The position numbers and the translations under genes are program-made. DNA of 64,000 nucleotides from Pseudisothecium myosuroides (taxonomy: Eukaryota; Streptophyta; Bryopsida; Hypnales; Lembophyllaceae), in contig OX637292.1 in assembly GCA_951799445.1 (NCBI GenBank), forward strand, positions 9,055,296-9,119,295, given 5' to 3'. Every line of letters begins with the position of its first letter. Positions within the stretch are counted from its first letter, which is position 1. The notes under the pieces were generated by a model. That model saw nothing but the letters and a program-made list of their open reading frames with translations. It did no database searches and was not told where the DNA came from. Below, one piece after another: positions 23,509 to 37,269 of the stretch.

Positions 23509-23798
23509 GTTCAGAGCGACCGCTCTGATCCCTGTGAAGGACAAGCTAATCATACTACAGTCCGCTAAATCCAAAACATAATCTTAATATGCAGGTCAGA
23601 AGTGCATCTGTAGAAGAGCATTCTCTCGTTTAACTTCAAGGAGATCGATCTAAACCGAGTGAAATAAAAGATGAAGACAACGGTAAGAATGACACATCCG
23701 ACATTGATCTATGCAAATCTAATTAGAGATTTGACAAGAATCGTATAGCACATGGATAATACCCATCCCAAACCAGTTCAGAGCGACCGCTCTAAACC
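23509..23798. repeat. Two isolated palindromes of array 1
   Basis: TTCAGAGCGACCGCTCTGAT at 23510-23529 and TTCAGAGCGACCGCTCTAAA at 23777-23796. Each arm mirrors the other apart from the centre. Confidence 0.8.
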
Positions 23799-23916
23799 AC
23801 GTGGAGGATACAGGGATGACTGACAACCTCACAGATTACGTTTCAAGATTGGTGACAGAGCTATGAAATTTGACACTTCCGAGATCCAGTCCTGAACAAC
23901 AGAATAGATCAAACCA

Positions 23917-24373
23917 GTTTAGAACGACAGCTCTGAACCTCTTGGAAGACGCTTACACAGTCTCAAACCAGTTTAGAGAGACACCTCTGAACCTCTTGGA
24001 AGACGCTTACACGGTCTCAAACCAGTTTAGAGAGACAGCTCTGAACCTCTTGGAAGACGCTTACACGGTCTCAAACCAATTTAGAGCGACAGCTCTGAAC
24101 CTCTTGGAAGACGCTTACACGGTCTCAAACCAGTTTAGAGAGATAGCTCTGAACCTCTTGGAAGACGCTTACACGGTCTCAAACCAGTTTAGAGCAACAC
24201 CTCTGAACCTCTTGGAAGACGCTTACACGATCTCAAACCAGTTTAGAGCGACAGCTCTGAACCTCTTAGAAGACGCTTACACGGTCTCAAACCAGTTTAG
24301 AGAGACAGCTCTGAACCTCTTGGAAGACGCTTACACGGTCTCAAACCAGTTTAGAGAGACAGCTCTGAACCTC
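23917..24373 (+). repeat. 54-bp tandem array with palindrome, 9 units
   Basis: Nine copies start at 23917, 23971, 24025, 24079, 24133, 24187, 24241, 24295 and 24349. Each has a variant of TTTAGAGCGACAGCTCTGAA followed by a near-constant spacer (CCTCTTGGAAGACGCTTACA...). The period is a multiple of three, so it yields a 178-codon open frame with an 18-residue repeat. I treat that frame as a by-product. Confidence 0.9.
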
Positions 24374-24457
24374 TTGGACGACGCTGGGAAGATTGGCAGC
24401 CTCTAAGATTGAGATAAACAACTGACAGATAAGAGAATGTTGAGCTTCTCAAAACCA

Positions 24458-24720
24458 CTTCGGAGCGGCCGCTCTGAACTGTATAAGATAGTAGCACGTG
24501 GATAATAGCCGGACACAAACCAGTTCAGGGCGACCGCTCTGAACCTCTTGGAAGACTTTGGGAAGATTGATAGCCTCCCAGATTGAGATAAGAACCCACC
24601 GACAGAGAAGAGAATTTTGAGCTTTGAAACCCACTTCGGAGCTCCCGCTCTGAACGATACGAGATCATATCACGTGTATAATATCCGGACGAGAACCAGT
24701 TCAGGGCGACCGCTCTAAAG
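24458..24720. repeat. Further palindromes of array 1
   Basis: Copies at about 24459-24479, 24523-24545, 24634-24655 and 24699-24720. The copies at 24523 and 24699 sit in larger units 176 bases apart that begin CACGTG(G/T)ATAATA; a related phrase precedes the copy at 23776. Confidence 0.75.
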
Positions 24721-25337
24721 CCTTCTGAGATGTTAAATCCCATGGTAAAGAGGCCACACTAATTTACAAAAAGATGCACAAATTTACATAACACATCGAC
24801 GTACTACCAGACACTTCTCTTTCAACAGCTCCATTATCAATTCCTGTGCTCTGTATGATAATAGTATATACGATGAGAATGGAGAGTGAAATGTAGCACT
24901 ATTCTAAAGGTGAAAGAAGAAATAACAATTGACTACAACATTTGATCTCAAACTAATGGAAGAGGGCAAGACGACCCAACAACTTATAGGTTCACCCACC
25001 ACAATTCTACACGGCAACGTCCAAGGATGGATTCAGAGTTCACAACGATACCAATTGGTCCTTTGCCTTCTGTAAAGAGAGCCTCACATTGCGAACTAAA
25101 ATTGAAGGTCGCAAGATTGGCGCATTGTACCTGAAACCAACGCGCTCGAAACCAATCAACATTCCAGCGGCGTCGCAATGCTCCAGCAGGGTTGCAGCGC
25201 TCCAACAGGGTCGTAATAGTGCAGCGGACAAGTAGGAACCGCAACAAAATAACGACAAACAAGAAGACAAGAAGAACACATAACACTGATCGAGAAGGAC
25301 GACAGGGAGAATGGCGAGATGATCGAAATCAAAAGGA

Positions 25338-26964
25338 ATGAAGCACTCCGACCGAACGTGCATTCAATGCAACCAACGAGCTTTGGCGGCTACCGCGGAC
25401 TTGGGGTCTGCCCTTCACCACGGCAATAGGTCGCCCCGCACTAATTCCAAGACCTACGTGTCGGACCCAAGGTGAAGCTCAATGTCCCAGGTTTAGTTGC
25501 GTTTTTTTTGCAAGTTTGCTCTTTTTGCAAGACCCGCGTCCTCTAATGTTGATAGTAATCAGGACGTTCAAGACCGAGGTTTGGGTACCATGTTAGGGGG
25601 AATGAAGGGCGGACAATCGTCCGCGGCCACATCACAATTTGTGGAGTGCACAGATCAAGTGAAAGACTTGCTTGACAAAGAACAATTCGGGTGAGGAAAC
25701 TTCTGCCTTCTTGTGTCTCGAAAGTATATTGTAAGGCGCTACTTGTTTTGGCAATGGATGTTATAGTTTCTTCTAGCAAAAAAGGCCATGACCGTCATTT
25801 GTCTCTTACAATCAATTCTCCTTCTTTGAAACAGGGCTGCAGACTTTTGGGAAGGTTACAAGCTCTATTGTTTCGCTTATTATTCTCATTGTGGTACTTC
25901 GCAACGGGATTTCGAAGTTTGCAAGATGGGTGAGTCATTTGTGGCCATTGTTTTCTCATTCTTTTTTGTGGGTGCATTTCCACATCATGTAGACTATGTG
26001 CATGTGAATGAGGAAACCCTAAATATGCACGGTCTTCTTCAAGGTTGAGCAAGCGGATGCTCAATTGGACTTGAAGAAGACTTCAGGTAATTTTGGGGAC
26101 ACTTGGGCATTCATGGCTTGCCGGTGGACGTTTCATTCACAATTTTTTGCTTTATTGTTGCAGGACGAATTATGTGCTCCTTGCACAACAAACCAGAGGT
26201 TGCATGGGGTGCTCAATTCAATGTGGCGATTTGAGAAGTGTGGGCTATGATGGAGGAATACTTTTGGCTTCGCCAAGGCAAAGATTGCACAAATCTTAGG
26301 TGAGTCATTTTCCTTATGCTGCCACGGTACCTTGACCTTGGTGTAATTCTCCTTCACTTGTAAATTCATGTTCAAAGTCCACGTTTTTTTTATATGAAGT
26401 CAAGCATGTTGATTCCACGGTTTAGGTCCATATTTGCACTCTCCTTTTGAGTTGTGAAGGTCTTTGTAGTTTTTCTTCATTCCGCTTATGCCATTCTATG
26501 CACATGTTTGTTTGAGGGTTAGTAAAACCTTTGATTGCATCCAGGGCTCTCATGGGCGAATTTGATGACATCAACAAACTTTCTACATGCACAAATGGTT
26601 GCTTGCTACTACAAGTCATTGAGGTTAGTGCTACACATCTTTGAATAGAAGTAGCTCGTGAATTGTACGTGGCCTTAGCTATTCTTTGTAGGAAATGTAC
26701 TTGAACATGTGGCTGGAATTTGTTTGTGCACAAAACACTATTTCAATTTTCAATTGTTGGCCAAGACTTCTTTATTTCAATATGTACTGATGCGACTGGT
26801 CTCAGGATGACGAGCATGGGACTGAATGCGTCCATAGAGAGGCTTTGAGCGTGCATTTCGACATCGGTATTTTTGATGGTGTCCGTGCTAGCCTGAACCG
26901 AGCGGAAGCCAACTTGGCCGACCTTGCAACCCGGACCCACTCGGCCAAGCGTTTGAAACGCTGA
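25338..26964 (+). pseudogene. Seven-exon orphan gene of the giant element
   Basis: Seven exons are inferred from in-frame GT-AG introns: 25338-25471, 25532-25690, 25835-25929, 25993-26086, 26164-26299, 26545-26623 and 26806-26964. Phases match at every joint. The start reads MKHSDRTCIQCNQRALAATA, with one CxxC. Later exons read DFWEGYKLYCFAYYSHCGT, EVWAMMEEYFWLRQGKDC and FDDINKLSTCTNGCLLLQ. The end is HSAKRLKR and a TGA. About 285 codons in all. Exon 4 needs a one-base correction near 26042, and exon 5 has a TGA at 26232-26234 that is one C-to-T change from CGA. No family is recognised. It is divergent from the DUF7869-type gene and shares its palindrome-rich upstream region. Confidence 0.55.
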
Positions 26965-28658
26965 CGCATCATTTCTGTAGAGGGAACATAGAAATCCCGG
27001 AGTTATCGATAAGTACAGTAGTACCAGAGAAAGTTTTTTGATTGCCAGCTAGTTGGTTTTTCCAAGTACACTTCAGGTTGCTTTTGTTTTTTCTAATCTT
27101 CACGGCTCTGAACACTGGGAGTTCTCCTTTCAAATTGAAGGCATTCAAATGCGGCAACATATGATAAATGACTTAAAAACATATGTGGAATGGATTGCAA
27201 GTGTAACTCTTCATTTATATGAAGCCTTGATTTATTTTTGTGCATATTTCATTCCACAGTACACATGCATAGCGGTGCTAGATTACAATAACAATAATGT
27301 TTGTATGCTATTTCATTTAAGCGAGTTAAAAATAAGATCTACTTCATCAAAAGAGGAGGACTTTTACGTAATATGTGAAGGTGCTATAGGCTTCATGAAA
27401 TGTTGTATGCTCGAATATATATAAGTTTAATTGTATAAAAGCATTGTGATTAATAAGGTAGTCGTTATAGATATGGGTCATGGAAATGTTTTAGAGTATG
27501 ACGAGTATACATATGGATAGATAATATTGATGATACGTTCACTTCCAAAACTTATTGGCCACCATATAAATTGTTCTCACGAATTGAGAAATTGAAATTA
27601 TGAAGTGAAATTTGGACGTGTTGTACACAAGGGTTTAGGAACGTTTTTATGAAGTAAACTTTGGAAGAAAGTTCACAAAATTTTGACATAACCTGTGAAC
27701 TAGTGTCTCCTTAGTCTAAATACAAATTTTCATGCAATCACAGGGGAGTCACTGGCTTAGAGGTTTAATATATACATGAGATCAAAGAATTATTTTATAG
27801 GATAATAGGGGGCTATTTTTCTAATGGTTTGTAATTTAATATATCCTACAGTTAAAAATAATTCTAAATCGCCATTTATTATAGTACCCTATATTATTTA
27901 TAACATACACTTGAGTCCAATTTATTGGCCCCTATATTATATTTAAAAATTAGAACTAATAAGTGTTGTATGATTTCTTTTCCTATTACTGTTTTTTTAT
28001 CCTTTTCTTTTTTATTCTTTTGCCACTTCTTTTTCAAACCATTTTTTTATGGTTAGTAAAAATTAAAGTACTTCATGTTCAAACAATGTACTACAGCCAA
28101 ACAAATACATTCATAGACTAAAAACAATGCATTCTAGTTATATCAAACAATTCACTGCTAGTCATCTACAATATATTCTAATGAATACAATGATTGCAAG
28201 TGCTCAACAAAGAAAAGATGCCACATTGCATTACAATATAACAAACAAGCATAGACCATCAAGCTCTTTTATTCCTTTTTACTATATGGAATGAACAAAT
28301 AAGAGTATATTAAAGCAAAATTCATAATAGATTCTTCAAATTCTAAGTGACTTCAAAGGACTTTACAAATAACTCTCAAGGCAACTAGAGCCCTTCATCC
28401 AAGGTTAATGGATAATTTGGGACAAATAACGTGTTATTTTGCTTCTTTAAGGACATTAAATACTCACTCTACAAAATTATTTTTTCCCACATATTATTGC
28501 CCCCCTATATTTTTTCTATATAAAATCTAATACGTGGTATTAAACATAATCCTATATTAGTTAGGATATCGTACATGTAATTTTACACACTCTATATTAG
28601 ATATAATATTTTTTTAAATTATAGGTACAATACATATATAATACCCTATATTAGATCT

Positions 28659-30890
28659 CACGTGGTTTTTAATATGCGCACTAAGTGACCTCCCCGGGCA
28701 TGCAATTGAGCACCCAAATAAAAAATTAAGCTTTCCTAAATTTTTTTGTGTTCCATGCGGTTTGAGCATCTTCTGTAAAAGTACTTATCAAATTTATAAA
28801 ATTTGACATGTACATAATTAATAAAATATCGCATACTATTTTCCAAAGAAATTTAATTCTCAAATCGCATTCTAAGAAGAGTCAAACTTTGTCAATATAT
28901 TGGAGGGCGACTGTAGAAAAATATATCTTCTTCTACCTTCAAGCCATAGTATCTTCGACTCTGTGAAGTTGGAGTTTCTAAAATTTTTCTAACATACTCC
29001 AAATGTATTTTTCTAATTTTGTACCATTATAATTTTGAATAAAACATTTGATCATTGCACAAGAAATCATCAAAATTTGACTAGTGTATTGCCAATGCAT
29101 TTCAATTTATTTCATTGTAGGTTGATTTGGAGCAAACTAGACTCCATATTTGCTTTTTAAATTCTTCACGAGTGAATCTAACATCATATACTAATGAATG
29201 GTCAAAAATTTTAATCCCACTGGTAAGAATGTTCTAGTAAACATTAAGTACCACTAATTCTCATGATTATTTGAAACTTCTAGAAAATCAAAACTAACGA
29301 GGACTTCACATTTGAATTTCACTTCGCCCCCTACAACAAAGAACGCACAGCTTTTACCTCATTGTTGTATGGAACTGAATGCTTGACCTTTTTTGACTTG
29401 GTATTGGTCTATATAATTCCAAATAAATTTTTAGTACTTCATTAGGTATACTCTTTGATGTCTGTTGTTACGTCGAAATCAAGGAATTTCTTCTATAGGT
29501 GGTAATATTTTTTAAGAAAACATGAAACACAATTTCACAAGTAGTGAATAATAAGCAGCATCCATTCCAGAAAACAAATTGAAGGCCAAAAAAATGGGAA
29601 GGGAAAACATCATAAACTAATTTAAGTCCAAGAAAATGGGAAAAGAAATAAGTTAGAAATTAAGTTATTGAGCAATCCAAAATTGAATCAAAATATACGC
29701 TTAGAATCAAGGGTTTATGATTTCCAGTGCAAATTGCAAAGTTTTCTTACATCAAATGTAAATCCTACACGCATCAAATCATAGTATACTTGGCATGTGT
29801 AAGTTGCAATTTGTTTCAACATCATCTCTACCTAAGATGATGGTTAATTTATTTAAACATAAATATGTGTGTTACTTTCCCGGGAAGATCACTATCGGAT
29901 TTATCGAAAACTACGTGGGTTAAAAGATAGGGGCCATTTTATTCAAAGCCAAGAAATTTTATATAATATGTAGGGCTACTATAGGGTCTATGAAATGCGA
30001 CATACTCTATTATATATAAATTAGGGTATATAAAAACATCATATAGTAGAAATTTTTAGTAATAAGTTAGTCTGGACATGTAGAGGTTGTGCAATTTTTT
30101 CATAATACAATGAGTATAGATGTAGACAAATAATTTCATGTGGATGATAAAATGGACAGTCAAGAAAATATACAATGAAGGTTGGTTGACTGAAATTGTG
30201 CCACGATACTAGTACTGCATATATCAGAAAAATTCAATGTCAATGTAAGGCATTGACCACAAGTGGCAGAAATTGTCACATTGCACGAATAGGCAGGTTT
30301 ACCTTAATAGGTTCAATGAACTAAAAACTGTACAACATACAGGTACAATTTATAGTGTGTTTAATTTTTGTCTTTGAAGCCATAAATGTTAAACACACTC
30401 GTAATGAATGGAATGTTCACAAGGTAATTTCAATGGAAATTTTGAAGTAGACAATGTTAACCTGTTGAAATACAGCCAGTAGACTTTGAGCCCTCCTAGA
30501 ATAATTTTTTTTCTATATACAGAAATGATGGTTTTCACCATTTATACGTTTATGATGTTAGATTTATCCATGAAAAATTTCATAAGCAAATATAGAGTCT
30601 AGGTTATTCTAAATCAACCTAAAATGTAAGTAGGTTAAATGCGTTAGCACACTAGTCATTTTTTGATGATTTCTTGTGCAATGAGAAAATTTTATATTTG
30701 AAATCCGAACCCAAAAAATATTAGAGGCTAACGTTTGGAATATGGTATGTGGAAATTTTTTGAAGAACTCTGACTTCACATATTGCAAGATAGTAGTGTT
30801 TGAAGTACAAGAATTTTTTTGTTCTTGAAGGTTAGCCACTTCAATACCTCGGGGAGGTCACTTCCTTTTATGTTTTATAACCACGTGCGT
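28659..30890. repeat. Candidate 2.2-kb element with inverted ends in the AT-rich block
   Basis: CACGTGG...AGTGACCTCCCCG at 28659-28700 recurs inverted at 30846-30890. Related copies lie at 29879-29920 (inverted) and 33232-33270 (direct). Either the pair bounds one element or the motif is the end of several small ones. Confidence 0.4.
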
Positions 30891-33800
30891 TAACCATATA
30901 TTTGTTTGGGGGCTATTTACCTAATAATTATGATTTTAAGGGACCTTTTTAGTAGAAAAAAAGCTACTTGGTCTTAATTTTAAGCACCCTATAGATAATT
31001 ATAAATGAAAATCTAGCTTAATTCTTGGCACGCTATGGTACTTATAAGCTTTAGAATTTTTTTTTGTTTGATAGTAAAGGATTTCACTTAGGATAAATGT
31101 TTGGCATGAAAACATGCTACTTACATTAAAAAAATTAGGATCAAACTCAAAAGCAACATAAAACAATCAATAATTGATTAACCATTTAATCCATAACTTT
31201 CTAAACAACCAGAATGTGGTTACTTTGGTTTTTGACGTGTTTTTTCTATTATTAAAAATAATTACATGAAGTTGCACTTGAAGTGATGCTTTAAAGAATC
31301 AAGTTGGCTATCTTTGTGTGCGATTAGATTTACATATCAAGCTCTTGTGGATTTTTTTTTAAATCCCAAAGCACAGGTGGTTGGGTGCTTGGACAAAAAA
31401 GTCAACAGATTGGGAGGATTTGACCAATGAAAGAGTAGCATATGAATGAATAAGCCTAGATTGTAAATAGTGTTTTGACCCTAATTTGAAATACACATTT
31501 TTTATACAATTTTCACTCTTTTAAAAAAAAATTCCACATTATGTCTTTTGGACTTCCCTTTTGATCAATCGTTTCCTATTGTTGGAATTCTCATCACATT
31601 CTTCTAATTGACATTTCATATTACACTCACTAAAATATTTAGTTTGACGATGTTGGTGTGTCAAGGTCTTTATCTCACATTTTATAGGCCCAAAAATTAA
31701 AAAATTTGTTATTATAAACTTCCAACTTGTACAACATTCCAATCTAAGTTATAACAAGTTGCCAATTTTCTACAATGTTTCACGTTACTTGGAGGCAATT
31801 AAATTATGAACTTTTAATAATATCTATGTCAACAATCAAATCTTTTTTTACATCTCATCATATGTATTGTATAAACCCTTTAGTAGTCAAGCAAGCACAT
31901 AGTGATCACTTGTCACTATACTTTTATTTTTGAAAATTGAACCAAAATTCTATTTAACTCAAAAGTCATTCTCACTCATTAACCTCTAAATGCCCGAGGC
32001 ACCAAAATCTAGTGTCGGCAATATTTTGAAGTTAGATAAAATCTAATCAAGTTGCTATTTTTAGTAGTTTATATTTTTGTAAACTTCTTTTTGAAGTCTA
32101 GTTTTAGCTTCAAAAGTTCGATTTTGAAAATGATGGATTATGTTTTTTCTACTCAAGATTTTGTGCAAGGGTATCCATTGCAATCTTGACTTTCTGTAGT
32201 GTTGAGGGCTCTTGGAAATGGCCTCAAATACACTAGGTCTTGGAAAAAAAATCACATTAGAAATTCATTTAAAAAAATTGTAGAATAGATCTTGAGAAAC
32301 CATAAATTGATTGGGGTTATGCATGTTAGGCCCTTTAACCTCATAATTTTTTGGTCACCAACTTTTTTGATTTGACATGTGAAAAAGGATTGAAATAATT
32401 TTTTAGTTTTAACACCCTCATGTTGAATCATTATAATCTTTCAATTCATAAGTGATATTGTTGTGTTTTCTTTTCCTATGTGATCTTTAACATGTCTAGT
32501 TTGAATATGTCCAGTTACAATTCTCAAAAAATTGATACAATTTATCAAAATGTTGGCTTTTTGTTAAATTTAGAGCAAATTTCAGGAAGCTCAAAACAGC
32601 CCTTGGGCATTTAGAGATTAACTTCATAATAATTATGTGTGAGTCTATCACTCTTGATATAAATGTTTGCAACAAAGAACTGATGATATCAAAAACTGAT
32701 GAATCTCTTTACTTTTAGTTTTGAATTTAACCAAAATTCTATTTAACTCTAAAAGCACACATCCTCAAAAATCTCATTTTTGGATGTGCATAATCCAATT
32801 CAAATACACACTATGATCTTCCAATTCCACCATTAAATGATTTGACAAAATACCTCCACTCCAATTGAGAATACAATTGTATAGTTCATTTCTACTTGGT
32901 TCCATTTTATTTTGTTGGAATCAATCTTGATAGAAAAGTGCCTGAAATCTAAAGCATCTAGCTATAATATCCAAAGTGTTAAATGGTTAAAAATCTATTA
33001 TTTCTCATTCCTCCATTAGAGACACCAATGATTATATCCATTCTAAAATTAATTTTTTTTTTCCTAATTGTATTCATACTAATTTACATCTACCTTTTTT
33101 TAAATCACAAGATTTTTCAATACCCTATTTTACATATAATGATGTTTCAAGAATTAAATCCAAGCTAAAGTAGATCCAAATCATTTATAAATTTTTCCTC
33201 CACTGAATAAAATGCACCCTAAAGTTTAACTCACGTGGTTTTCTACTACTTTCGCAAAGTGACCTCCCCAAGTTCAATACAGGCCCTTATTTAGCTAATA
33301 AAGTTTGACTCCTTTTAGAATATGATTAGAGAACTAAATTTAAAAAAAAAATTGTATTCCATATTTTATTAGTTAAATACATGCCAAATTGCAGAAATTG
33401 ATGAGTATTTTTACAAAAGGTGACCCAAAGATGCCCAAATTGCTCAGTTTGCCAAAAAAATTCAAGGCAATCTAACTTCTGTTTTGGATGCTCGATTAGA
33501 AAAAAATATTTACTTACTAAAGGGCACATGTTCACACCTTGTGTCAAAATTTTGGTAAACAACCAACTAGAAATGACTTTGTAGGATCCTACCTAGATTT
33601 TCAATTGTTCGCTAAACCACATGAATAATTTACAAAAACTATAGGGTATTGAAAATATGTGCCTCTTCACTTTTTATGTAAAAATACGGTCATATTAAAT
33701 ACAATAATTAATGTAAATCTCTCCACATTACATACACTATTAACTTAGGTGTTTACCTTAAATTACAAAGAGTGATCTTGCCGGGGTTACTTTAAAAAAA

Positions 33801-36710
33801 TTTAATGATTGTCAATTTGTCACTTGTTTTGTCGAAAAGAAATTGAAAATCAAAATGAATTATTTGGCACACAAGAATGTGGCCCAGAAATGAATCTGCA
33901 CATAAGTATAGAATCTAAATTGTGGGAATTTCTTTGAACTGTAATTAATATGATTACATCACAAAATTATTTTGAATTAAATATTTGCAGTACTTTATGT
34001 GCTACAACCGCACAAAGTTAGAATTTATATAGTATGAATTTAACAAAATTTTAACTAATACGATTAGATTACAAAATTTGTAGGTTGTAGTACTAAACCA
34101 TTCCTAGCTGTACTTTTAGTTTCAAGGCCATGCAAATCTAAACATTCTACTTGTCAAATTGTGGTAAATTTGAATGTAGAAGTTCCAATTTTTTTTTAAC
34201 ATCACATCTACATGACCTGAGGACAAATTGATTAAAAAATAGTATTACTTGTGCATGATACTTTAAAACAAATAGTGATTGTTGTTTGTTTAGAGTAAAA
34301 AAATATTAAAAACTATAAAGAATTATTTGGCGATCAAGATGTACATCCAAGAAATGAATATGAACACAAGTTTAGAATCTAGGTATTATAAATTTCTGAA
34401 AATACTATTCAACATAAATCATCAGTTGGATTCAATTTACTGTTTTAGTTCATGTAAGAATACCATGCAAACATGAATATTAGTTTGGAGGATTTCATGA
34501 TTGTTGTTTGTTTACATTGTTTAGATGACGTGGTCTATTTAATTAAAATTAAAAGTAGATTAGGACTTGTGGAATCATGTATGTCCTTGATTGGGATTGT
34601 GATACCTGGTATTCCTTTCATTTATTGGGTCTTTCATGTGCAGAACACTTGGATTTTCTATTTAATTTTGACATTGATACATAGGTGCCAACCTTGTTTG
34701 CTTCAGAAATCAATTTACAGGGTTCATCATACGGATTGACTTTAGAGCTTGCTCAAAATGGTCAGTGAGGATCTAGATGTACATAATAGCCAACCCTTAA
34801 ACCTATTTAAAAATAGCAGAGTCATGTGTTTGAGCGGTTGAGGTTTCATCCTTGCACACCTCACATTATTCTGCTAATTCCATAGATTTAAGAGTTGATT
34901 ATAATATACAGAAATATTCATTAATCATTTTGAGCAGTTGAATTAAATGAACTATTGATAGCGCTTCAAAATAGTTAAGAGTCCTAATTTGTAAACCCAT
35001 ACAAATTGTAAAACTTTTAATTTCATATATTTTTAAATATGTTCCATTTTTTTATTCTATTATGAAATAGTGAGTGAGAACTGCAAAATAATCATCAATA
35101 ACTTAAAAGAAGCATATGCAGGGAAGTTATAGACTTCTTTCCAAAGAAAATAATGTAGACAAAACCTCCAAAGAGTTCTATATATTATACTACATATATA
35201 GAATTCATGAAAACATTAAATGATTTTTTTCCACTAATTCAAAATAAGATTCACTAAACAACCTCACAGTAACTGTATTCTAAAAGCTTAAATGGAATAA
35301 AGTCAACAAATTTGTATGTAAAAATGTAGGAAAAAAATCCATAGAAATTTTAATGTAAAAGGCCCAAATGACAAAGGTTGCCCACAAATTGCAGCTTCAA
35401 AAGAAAAGTGTATTTCCACTACAAAAGTATATATTCAGAAGTTTTGTCAAAATGTCGTGAACACTTTGTGAACAGGTGCTACCCAAATGTCATAACAAAG
35501 TTCATAGCAACCTATCTAGATTTTCAATTGGTTGTTCAAAAGTGAATTGGCCTTTACATCACTTGAATTCAATTTATCTCTGTTCTTTTCATGGTGTGTT
35601 TCATGTACACATATGTACTAAAATGAATGGAAAATGTGTGAATAACGGAATACGTGGGAAAAATCATGATTTGGTTTTGAGCAAGCCATAAGAAGCATGC
35701 GCATAGCACTAGTGGAAGAGTGAGACTTTTGAATTTTACATCATTTTCCAACTTTGTGTATGGCTACTTAAGGTCACTTGATTTCTGATCCCACAAATTA
35801 GATTTGTCCATTCAGTGTGCCCTCCTCCCTATAAATGAAGTGTTCCACTAAATTCACCGTTGCAAACTTAAGCATGATTCCGTTCATTTGAGGATCTATG
35901 TGGTTCGAGATTCTTTTGAAACATTTATGTTATTATGTTATTATAATCAAAATAAGAATATGTTATGTCATTTATGTTATTTGTGTTATTCTGTTATTTA
36001 TGTTACTATAATCAAAACAAGAATATTTTGGATCAATATTTTGAGTCCATTGTAAAAGGTATGTAATGTTCATACAATAAATATTGTGTCGACCAATTCT
36101 TGGAGGGTACCTTCAACTTAAATTCTGAGAGGGCACCTTACAAAGTTTCAATTTTTTCCTATTTGAATAGAAAAGAAGGTCTTCTAGAATTTTTGTTGTA
36201 ATATTAGAAAACCAAAAGTGGAAATGAATGATAGTGATGTTTGTTTTCCACCATTTTATACAAAGATGTCCACGGTAATCTTCACTTTCCGCAGCATTGA
36301 AACAAATCTTTCACTATATTTCAAGAAGCCATAAATTTTTTGGAGTTATGCATCAATCAGGCTCTTGACTTTTGTATTTTATTCTTGACAAACTTCTTAG
36401 AGAAAAAATCGGAATTAGAAGAGTTGGAAGTGGTTTTGCAATTCCAGCATCTTAACAATTAAACATTATAATCTCTAAATCCATAAATGATCTGGTTTAG
36501 TTTTGTTTTCCTATGTGATTTTCTAGGTGTGTATAGTGATGTGGCGTGGTAACAATAAAAAAAAACCCGCAAGAAGTTATCAACTAGGGCATTGTTCTTT
36601 TGAATTTAAGGCAAACTTTGTAAAGTTTCCCTAATCCATTGGACATTTGAGGATAGAACCGTATAGGGGGAGGCAACGGACATAAAATATGGAATCTACG
36701 TCATTCTTAT

Positions 36711-36928
36711 GCCACATTTAACTACTTTTGGACTATTTAGTGAATTCTGGACAAAACATCGTGGGATCCCACGATGTTTGGATAGATCTCTCGATATTTG
36801 GATAGATCTCTGGATGTTTTGGATAGATCTCTTGATGTTTTGTACTATCTCTCGATGATCAATTTTTTTCTGTTGAAGACCGTTATTAATTCTGGACTTT
36901 CAAAAGTCCAAAAGTAGTTAAATGTGGC
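36711..36928. repeat. Foldback structure with 21-bp tandem loop
   Basis: Perfect 23-bp arms at 36711-36733 and 36906-36928 (GCCACATTTAACTACTTTTG plus GAC). The loop holds four imperfect copies of about 21 bases containing GGATAGATCTCT, next to a short palindrome GTGGGATCCCAC. Confidence 0.75.
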
Positions 36929-37269
36929 ATTCTTATCATAATGTACAAAGTCCTCCAAAATTTGAGGCTCAAAACTACTACGCTCACTAATAAGCAAGCT
37001 CTTCAACCATGTAGACACATTTTGTTTGTGAAAAGAGCTTACATAATTCAAGATATGTGTAAGCCGCTTCTCCCTTGACTTTGAAGACACCCTAGAAAAG
37101 GCTTTTGCATTTAGGGGCTCATTGTATTGATTTACAATATTTTAGGGCATTCCTAATTCCTTCCCCGACTAGGATTTGCATTATGATTAATTGTAATGAT
37201 TTCAAATTAACATCCTTCCTGAAACTCCTCATTGTTTCATAAATTGGGCCTTGCTTATAGAAAATAGTG

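Larger units (their letters stand above)
22562..25337. promoter_or_regulatory. Divergent intergenic region with palindrome array 1
   Basis: About 2.8 kb separates the first codon of the minus-strand DUF7869-type gene from the first codon of the plus-strand seven-exon gene. It holds about 15 copies of the 22-bp palindrome, including a strict 54-bp tandem array. ORFs here (for example 23870-24406) come from the repeat. I infer a shared promoter or control region. Confidence 0.5.

Noticed and set aside
23917..24373. CRISPR-like look of evenly spaced palindromic repeats
   Set aside because: Spacers are near-identical rather than unique, the host is a plant, and no cas-like gene is present.
23870..24406. 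178-aa ORF with nine 18-residue repeats
   Set aside because: The repeat is DNA-level: 54 bp is a multiple of three, so any open unit stays open. Similar peptides appear on both strands wherever the palindrome occurs.
27053..27424. 123-aa ORF after the orphan gene
   Set aside because: AT-rich, no splice context or protein-like signal; part of it recurs as a diverged noncoding repeat near 29975.
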